Below, piece by piece: positions 57,701 to 64,000 of a DNA stretch of 64,000 bases. Each line of letters begins with the position of its first letter. Within the stretch, counting starts at the first letter, position 1. The notes under the pieces are model-generated. The model saw only the letters and a list, made by a program, of their open reading frames with translations, made no database searches and was not told the origin of the DNA. A program made the position numbers and the translations under genes. This DNA is from Lepeophtheirus salmonis (taxonomy: Eukaryota > Arthropoda > Copepoda > Siphonostomatoida > Caligidae). Where the stretch lies: contig NC_092584.1 in the NCBI RefSeq assembly GCF_016086655.4, positions 8,607,907-8,671,906 on the forward strand, read 5' to 3'.

Positions 57701-59106
57701 CACTAGAACAGTTAATATAAAAAGTATTTGAAATTTTCAAATTCAGGAATACTTGATTTACTTCGTGAAAATCATGAAAATAGCTTTCATATTTCAATAT
57801 TATAGATCTATTAACATTGAGATCTCCTAAATTTCTTCCCTTAAAGTCGTAATACGATATGTTATACAATGAGTTATCAACCACTAATGCCTAACACTTA
57901 GAATCCGTCTTCATCCTATCATACTTCAAATACACTAAAGAGACTTATAATTATCTTAAATAAATTCCACATCTACAGATTCGAACCTATGGAGCATACC
58001 CAAGTGTTTGCCCGAAGAAATGGATGTTAGACAAACACCTTACACACCATTTGAAGCTAAGAACCCCTTTGAGACTATTCAGGGAGTTGTTCTTCTTTTT
58101 CGTAAAATGTGAAAATCTGGGCTTGTATTTTTGATGAGACGGAAACACGAAAGCTCTTTAGATATATTCTCCAAGAGATAGGACCAAAGCCAGACAGAGG
58201 AAATCAAAGAAAAAGACTTCTAACTTAATTATCCATCTCAAGAGAGTAGATTTGACTTCTTTCTTGCCTAGGATATTAAAAGATAGCCACATTGAAAAGA
58301 TCCATTCAAGATGAGTAGGGGATTTCAATATTTCAAATAGCATTATTATTTACATAATTTGAATATGTAGGAAACACGGTATTATATACAAATATTAATT
58401 ATTACAAAGGATGAATTTTTTATAATACATTGAAATATTGAGTATTATTAAGATAATTTATTGAAGTATTATAACGTATGCTTATAACAGTAAGTTAAAT
58501 AAGTCTGGTTAAATAAAAAAAATTGTAATTACAACTAAAACAACAATCGTTATTAATTATAACGAGAAATCATAAGCAGAGAATTAGACAAATTTAAAAG
58601 GACAGATGATATGATATAGAAGTTATTAATATAAAATAAAACAAATATATTATTAGACATTTTACATTAAAAAAATGAAATGAGACATTGTTAAACAGAA
58701 ATGAATATACTTATCAGCAGAATAGAATATGCATTAGCAATGCATACAAAACTATCTAGAAAAAGGAGACACATTATCTTTAGGAGTCTAGAATTATATT
58801 CTACTCGTTTTCCAATGTCAAAAGAGGCTCACATGTAATAAAGAAATCAAGGGCCCAGGTTAGATATATAATATGTAAGATTATATATCACAAACTCCAC
58901 CTCATAAATGGAGTTGTGATTCAGATAAGTTATTTCTGCGTTATATACATCTAAGAAACTGAAGATGAACAATTAATGATTATACATAATTATATATGTT
59001 TGTTTGAATAATAGTTGTTATATAGAGAGTCGTATGGGTTAAAGGAAGGAGGAATAAATTATAGACTTTTGCTTTAACACCACATAAAAATATATTCTTT
59101 TTATTT
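54772..59106. other. intergenic sequence with a THAP fragment, otherwise no gene seen
   Basis: Besides the THAP fragment at 55426-55865 and a repeat end at 57540-57640, the stretch is AT-rich. Short frames around 57693-57884 and 58158-58343 are not recognised. No RNA gene was seen. Confidence 0.45.
55426..55865 (+). pseudogene. THAP-domain fragment, broken
   Basis: Plus strand, in pieces: MPASIAFNCTSRNPSFSRFL (55427 on), then after about 100 bp SRRQDLKQTKWSRICFKHFK and GSDIIKHKDKC, then QCAPIFDFQMHLKKV. The order FNCTSR ... W-SRIC-x2-HF ... AP-IFDF is that of a THAP zinc finger (C2CH), which binds DNA in transcription factors and in P-element-type transposases. The first cysteine of the expected pair is absent, frames shift between pieces, and there are stops. 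Pieces might be two exons, but the intron borders are poor. Whether it came from a host gene or a transposon is not resolved. Confidence 0.55.
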
Positions 59107-59185
59107 TAACATTTATTAATTAATATTATATACTTGTCTTTGTTTTTACGTTTTTTATAAATTATATAATTATTATTCCGAGCGA

Positions 59186-60800
59186 CGCCACAATAGCCCC
59201 TAAGATAAGCGGAGCATTAGGAAATTAAAAATTATAATAATCTGCGTATTTAGAAAGTCAGATTTGTCTCCCTCTTCGAGATATTATTTGGGATCCGGTA
59301 GATTCGGAAGGAGTCGTCTGGTTCAGACTGGAAGTACTTTCAATATTTGCGGGTGATCGTTTCATACTACAAGTTTCTTTAATAATTGCGGGTTTGAAAC
59401 CAGTTTGCTTGACGAGCTCGAATAGCTGTTTTGATTATACGGCACACTCTTTCAATCATACCATAAGTTTGAGGGTGGTACGCAAATGTTGAAAATGTTG
59501 AAAAAGTTCAGCTTCAAATTGTGTACAACGATCGGTAACAACGAAAAATGACACTCCAAACCGTGATATCCATAAATTTACGAAGGTATGAGCTATAGAT
59601 TCGGCAGTAATCGTTGTAATGAGGTTGAGCTTCAGCGAGTTGACCGATCTATAAATGTGAGCATATATCAAAATGGTTCAGACGAACTTTGACCAGGAAT
59701 ATCCACGGTACAGTTAATAATAAATTTATAATAACGTAAGAGATCAATAGCAATTATCGGACACTCCACTTCAGCTACTATAAATGTCCAACAATATTTC
59801 CTACGAAGAGTGTGAATTGAAATTGAAGTTGCTAGTTCACCTACTACATTAATTTTAGTTCCATTTGTAGAGGTCAATTTCACAGGCGAAGGATTTAATG
59901 CGAATAGGTAAAAGAGATACTGAAGCTCCTATATCTATAAGAATATCATAACGGAATTTTTTTGAGTAGAGCGAATAGGTGAAGTGGATCTCGAAGAAGG
60001 TTCCAACCGGATATTGTCTTTTTTAGGGAAACAACACCAAGGTTTGCAAGAACGAGCGTTTGCGCCATAAAAAATATGGGCACGGCAAACTTTAGGTCTT
60101 TGATCTTGGTGAAAGGGAACTAGAGTCATAGAACGAGGACGTTGTGGAGTCTCGCGGCGATGCAATTGATTTTCGTTTTGGAGATAATACGCTTGAAACC
60201 GATCTAACCTTTAACATTTCGTATAATTGATAAGCCAATTTACCCAGAACTTCCAAAGAGTTTTGACTACGAGATGCTTGTACGGGTGCGATTTCAGAAG
60301 GACATGCACTAATGAAGTTATGTCGAATGATGTCTTAAGAAACTTCGATTCGTTGGCAGTATCGCTAGGATCATTTAAGTATAAAGATGGACGACCAACA
60401 AGTTGATGAGAAGCGATAAGTTCGTCGAAAAGTTGCAATTTGGATTTTTCAAAAGCGGAAATCATAGCTTCTTTTGATTTATTATACGCACAGGAATCTC
60501 TTATTAACTTCTAACTTGAGAAATCTCACTTGAAGGTAATCCTGTTAGAGCGTAGTAAAATTTAGTAGTATTTGACACTACTTTTTGTAACTGGAATTGT
60601 CCTTCTAAAATTTCGAAGAATATAGACGGATCATTTGAATAAAAATTCGGGAGCTTTGACTGCAACTCTCATATTAATTTCTTGTGATGGAAGAGAAGAT
60701 TAAGTCTCTGGATTGCCCATAATTAAATCAAAAAATTTCTTGTAAACTAATTTTGGAAAAATGGATCCCACCGCTACCTCCAATTGTTGGTTTAAAGGAA
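59186..60800 (-). mobile_element. Gypsy-type LTR retrotransposon remnant lacking reverse transcriptase
   Basis: Minus strand, broken frames in order: gag (VKLPNFYSNDPSIFFEILEG, FYYALTGLPSSEISQV near 60520-60680; then RHNFISACPSEI, LEVLGKLAYQLYEM near 60200-60320); a C-x2-H/Y..C Gag-type motif near 60030-60070; protease (RYDILIDIGASVSLLPI, with D-I-G-A where D-T/S-G-A is usual, 59890-59960; then WTFIVAEVECPIIAIDLL); then directly integrase (TFIDRSTR; TAESIAHTFVNLWISRFGV; TDRCTQFEAELFQ; AYHPQTYGMIER), and a C-terminal SRRGRQI. Reverse transcriptase and RNase H are absent. A 46 bp word (ttaacatttattaattaata-ttata...tttgtttttac) occurs at both 59107-59152 and 60803-60851 and may be LTR debris. 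Dead element. Confidence 0.8.
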
Positions 60801-60802
60801 TT

Positions 60803-60851
60803 TAATTTAACATTTATTAATTAATATTATATATTTGACTTTGTTTTTATA
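60803..60851. repeat. possible LTR remnant, right side (pairs with 59107-59152)
   Basis: tttaacatttattaattaat-attatatatttgactttgttttt; the left counterpart reads tttaacatttattaattaat-attatatacttgtctttgttttt. Direct orientation, flanking the Gypsy remnant. Short match and AT-rich, so it is not proof of intact LTRs. Confidence 0.45.
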
Positions 60852-62284
60852 TTCATCGTTATTTATTTAAACCTTATTACTAAAAATAATTATTATTTGT
60901 ATAAAAAAAGTATATATATATATACTTAAATAGGTTAATTATACCTAATTTTTAATATATACATTATTTCAACATTGAAAATCAAACATTATTATCACAA
61001 ATTTTGTGAATGTCTAATGTATTAATGAATCAATAAACTCTTTAAACATGGCAAAATACAGTCATGCATATCAAAATTTATCAAATAAATAGCGCGTAAT
61101 GTCTTGCATACAGCGGTAATCAGAATCGGAGAAAAATCATCATACTGCAACTCCCAGTATAGTCTCAAGTCTTTGTTCATAAGTCTAAGTTCTTGAATCT
61201 TTTTACGGAGTCCTCATATTTCTTCCTACCTAATTTCATACATTTAAATTCTATAATTATTATATAGGGTCTGAAGTCTTAATGTTTTTGAGCTTAGTAT
61301 AGATTAGTTTTACAATAAAAATCGAGATGGGAGTCTTGTGATAGTGAGATCAAGTTGAGTCGCAAAATCTCGAATCATATCCACCACCTCTAGTATTAAT
61401 AAATTTGTCAATTAATGCTTTGTACCTTCTAAGCATGGGGGAGTACAAAGTTGGATTTTCTACGTTATCCGTCTCTTTTAATACTCGTATTATAAAATTT
61501 TAATATATCTAAACAAATTTGAGATATGAATGATACCCATCTAAGTCATTATTTTGAAACTTTCCAATACGTATATGCCGTTCATATTACTTGAGAAGAC
61601 TTCCCTGTATTTAAGGAGCTATCCGAAAATCCCTTTTCAGACATTTATTATAACTTCATGTAGATAATCTTTTAATAATAATCGATCCATAAATTGATGG
61701 TATAAAATAACCAATAAAAACTCTCCCAATTTTTCTCATTGGATTAAGTAGAAATATTTATATGTCATGACTCATGTGGGGCTAGTTGTTCAGGGGGTAG
61801 ACGTCATGTTATTTCCATTGGTAGTTTTTGATTTCAATTTACAGATCTTCTCCTGAAGACAAAAGAAGTCGATTCTATTCTATTTGAATATTCCTAAATC
61901 TAGGATAATTTATTGAAGACTCATAAAATACAGACGAGACAATGTATCTTTAAAAAAATAATAGCATTCTTATTGCAATAATGCCTTGAAGACAAGTGCT
62001 CCGAGTTTTTTGAGATATGAAATGTATTCCGAGGAAAACATTTGGTAAAGGTTTATAGATGGTATACAATTGATGATGAATTACTTCCGACTTATGAGCT
62101 CGGACCAGGAACGAATTGAACTCGTATGTCAAGGTATTGCTGTAGTAGTTTGAGAGCTTCAAAATGACTTACTTTACATGATTGATTTGAGGTGATTCGT
62201 GATCACGATTTAATTAAGCACTATTTCAGGTACATATAATCCCGGTTGGTTAGAGTAAAAAGTATGTTGTAATTTCAAAATGTC
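60852..62284. other. intergenic sequence, no gene seen
   Basis: AT-rich; weak CAAGTC-type words at 61140-61390 (gtctcaagtctttg, aagtctaagttcttg, gggagtcttgtgat). A 70-codon minus frame at 61950-62162 has no recognised motif. Confidence 0.45.
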
Positions 62285-62290
62285 TTTATT
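62285..62290 (-). terminator. possible phb2 polyadenylation signal
   Basis: AATAAA on the minus strand (tttatt on plus), about 205 bp past the phb2 stop. Another AATAAA at 62493-62498 overlaps the stop codon and is too early to be the only signal. AT-rich sequence makes chance matches common. Confidence 0.35.
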
Positions 62291-62493
62291 TTCACACTCA
62301 ATTGATCAATAAATAAAACAAGCTTATGAAATGCAAGGAAATAAGATAAACCATATACGATCAATTAGTCTAATATGAATAAGGTGAGACACAGAGAAAG
62401 ACCACCTTCTAGCAACAAAGAGTTTTTTCCTGACTTTTCAGATATACATTAATTAGACGACTGCCAAAATATCACCACAATCTAATCAAGAGT

Positions 62494-62595
62494 TTATTTC
62501 TTTAGTGTATTAATGGCTTCATCATAGTGCTTATCATTAATGTTAAGCATAAGAGTACTGGCGTTAAGGTACACACGATTTTGAGATTGGGAAAC
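62494..62595 (-). CDS. phb2: phb2 exon 4: C terminus and stop
   Basis: 102 bp, residues 265-297, reading VSQSQNRVYLNASTLMLN and ending NTLKK, stop TAA at 62494-62496. Acceptor TTCCAG|GTTTCC. SQNRVYL is the conserved C-terminal word of PHB2. The stop overlaps an AATAAA string. Confidence 0.93.
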   Translation of the reverse strand, partial: VSQSQNRVYLNASTLMLNINDKHYDEAINTLKK

Positions 62596-63589
62596 CTGGA
62601 ATGACAATAGAAATGAACATCATAGATAATATATAATCATAGTAGTATTATAATTTACCGTTTTAGCAATGTTTGTTGAAGCTCTAAGTTTTCTCAACTT
62701 TAAGTAACCAGGATTTTTAGAAATTGCATCTCCCAACATTGCCGCAGCCAAGGCCTCTCCCTCCGCCTGTACAATTTTTTGTTGCCTCTCTTGCTTAGCT
62801 TTATCCACAACAAAAGCAGCTCTTTGGGCCTCTTGTTGAGCGACCTAAACAATAATGTACATATAGAACTGTATCCACTAAAGGAGTATGATCTAACATA
62901 CCTGTTTGGATTCAACTGCAGCCGCGTATTCCCGACCAAAACTAAGTTCCGTAATGGCTACATCGTCCAAAATGATATTAAAATCCCTGGCTCGATCTGT
63001 CAATTGCTTTCGAATGAGCATTGACACTTGTTGACGCTGTGTGATGAGCTGAGAAGCATTGAACTTGGCCACAACGCCCTTGAGAACTTCATTACAAATG
63101 GATGGAAGGACTTTTTCATCAAAGTCTCTTCCCAGCTCTCTGTGAATGGTGGGGATGGACATGGATTCAGGGCGTGAGAGAACACGGAGGCTGATGTTCA
63201 CCATTTGAAGATCCTTGGATCCTGTGGGAGACGTGATTTTGCGTGGACGAGAGCGGATGTCGTAGATGATGGGATATTGGAACCAGGGCATACGGAAATG
63301 AAGACCCTCCGTCATGATGGTATCTTGAATACCTCCGATCCTGCTGAACATGATGGCGCGATGACCTCCCTCAACTTACATAAGCGTAGAAATATTAATT
63401 TCAAAATAAGTCAAACATCATGGACGCCATTGGCATTCATTAGTATATTAACTCACCTGTGTACATAGCTTGTTGTACGCCGTAAATCCCGGCCACAGCT
63501 GCACCAATCAGCTTTAAACCGAGTCCAAGACCCTTGGGGGCTCCTCCTTGGGAAAACCGACCCGCCATTTCGTTGATTTTGCTTGACAT
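62494..63589 (-). CDS. phb2: prohibitin-2 (gene-level entry)
   Basis: Spliced CDS 63589-63457, 63374-62902, 62844-62659, 62595-62494: 894 nt, 297 residues plus stop, near the usual length of about 299. Introns are 82, 57 and 63 bp, all GT..AG. An N-terminal hydrophobic segment (about 22-42, LGLKLIGAAVAGIYGV) anchors the protein in the inner mitochondrial membrane. The Band 7/SPFH (prohibitin) domain follows, about 43-205, with GLHFRMPWFQYPIIYDIR and the family signature SKDLQMVNISLRVLSRP. A coiled-coil region (about 195-255) contains KQERQQKIVQAEGEA and KNPGYLKLRKLRA. In known species it assembles with prohibitin-1 into a ring complex that supports m-AAA protease control, cristae and mitophagy. 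Length, motif order and the GLHFR/ITQRQQVS words point to PHB2 rather than PHB1. The start ATG at 63587-63589 has A at -3. Confidence 0.97.
62659..62844 (-). CDS. phb2: phb2 exon 3: coiled coil
   Basis: 186 bp, residues 203-264, phase 0. Reads VAQQEAQRAAFVVDKAKQE, then the charged heptad-rich stretch and KNPGYLKLRKLRASTNIAKT. Acceptor GTTTAG|GTCGCT; donor AAAACG|GTAAAT. Confidence 0.95.
62902..63374 (-). CDS. phb2: phb2 exon 2: Band 7/SPFH domain
   Basis: 473 bp, residues 45-202. It opens VEGGHRAIMFSRIGG, the conserved start of the prohibitin fold, and continues through LPSICNEVLKGVVAKFNASQ-type core sequence to REYAAAVESKQ. Acceptor TGTAAG|TTGAGG at 63375-63376; donor AAACAG|GTATGT at 62901. 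The open frame extends unspliced only two residues past the donor, which supports the splice. Confidence 0.95.
63457..63589 (-). CDS. phb2: phb2 exon 1: N terminus and membrane anchor
   Basis: Codes residues 1-44 plus one base of V45. MSSKINEMAGRFSQGGAPKG is hydrophilic, then LGLGLKLIGAAVAGIYGV forms the hydrophobic anchor. Donor TACACAG|GTGAGT at 63456. Confidence 0.95.
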
Positions 63590-64000
63590 CTTTAAAGGAA
63601 CTCCCGAAAACGTGAGGAAAGAATGAATACTGGAATAAAAAGGAAACAGCTCAAATCTTATTAACTATTAACATGCAGCTTGCAAGGAACACACTCCTTA
63701 TGAGCGCTGTTACCACTCATGACGTCATGGGGGTACCTATGAGATCTACACTAATACCCGGAGTAGAACAAGGATCAGGAACTCAACCTCAGGATGGGGG
63801 GAAATGGATCTTATTTTCTAAGGTTAAAAATATTGAGTTTGTACAATATTAGTATCGTCTTAATTCGATCGTATTCGAGTGTGTCATCTATTAACATTGA
63901 TATTTCTTCCACAAAGACAACATTTTTGAACTGAAATAATTTTTTTTTTGATAAAGTGTTTGAATCCATGTTAAAAAAAATTATAAAAGATGAAGTTTAG
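63590..64000. other. upstream region of phb2
   Basis: Contains the TGACGTCA at 63720-63727 and no TATA box at a fixed distance. The region up to 63800 is less AT-rich than the rest, consistent with a promoter. Nothing coding is seen. Confidence 0.4.
63720..63727. promoter_or_regulatory. TGACGTCA (CRE-type) palindrome upstream of phb2
   Basis: A perfect TGACGTCA lies 131 bp upstream of the phb2 start codon, in the likely promoter. The distance resembles that of the mib1 site (93 bp). The function is inferred. Confidence 0.4.

Noticed and set aside
59935..60165. Minus frame beginning MHRRETPQRPRSM taken as an independent protein
   Set aside because: It is one frame of the Gypsy Gag/protease junction; the protease motif is in a neighbouring frame.

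Overview
The window is AT-rich animal DNA with short spliced exons, long introns and many decayed transposons. Two conserved genes are readable, both on the minus strand: a mind bomb 1 E3 ubiquitin ligase (mib1) and prohibitin-2 (phb2). Proteins, splice signals and the abundance of mariner-type transposase debris fit an arthropod. A parasitic copepod such as a salmon louse is my best guess, but that is inference and was not tested by search.

Layout: mib1 begins at 53759 and runs leftwards through seven exons to 1562. The seven exons join in frame to 884 codons: MIB/HERC2, ZZ zinc finger, second MIB/HERC2, REP region, ankyrin repeats and the first RING. The last RING fingers (about 120 residues by family comparison) lie off the left edge. 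Exons 1-5 sit in 3.1 kb (50676-53759), exon 6 is 6.0 kb further on, and exon 7 lies beyond an intron of 42,210 bp that fills most of the window. phb2 (62494-63589) is complete in four exons, 297 residues. Between the two genes (53760-62493) lie a THAP-domain remnant, a Gypsy-type retrotransposon without reverse transcriptase, and a doubtful small gene divergent from mib1.

The giant mib1 intron and the 6 kb intron hold at least nine broken mariner/Tc1-like transposase pieces from several lineages, several short elements with terminal inverted repeats, a 1.8 kb element with long inverted ends and an internal hairpin, a tandem CAAGTC-rich repeat, and several dispersed repeat families present in two to five copies. 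No transposase is intact.

mib1 acts in Notch ligand endocytosis and phb2 in the inner mitochondrial membrane; nothing suggests they work together. The features most worth checking are the 42 kb intron, an excess of the TGACGTCA palindrome, a possible orphan exon at 14713-14847, a 59 bp near-perfect palindrome at 27621-27679, and the inverted pair of 0.5 kb elements 14 kb apart. I found no rRNA, tRNA, CRISPR array or convincing new multi-gene system.
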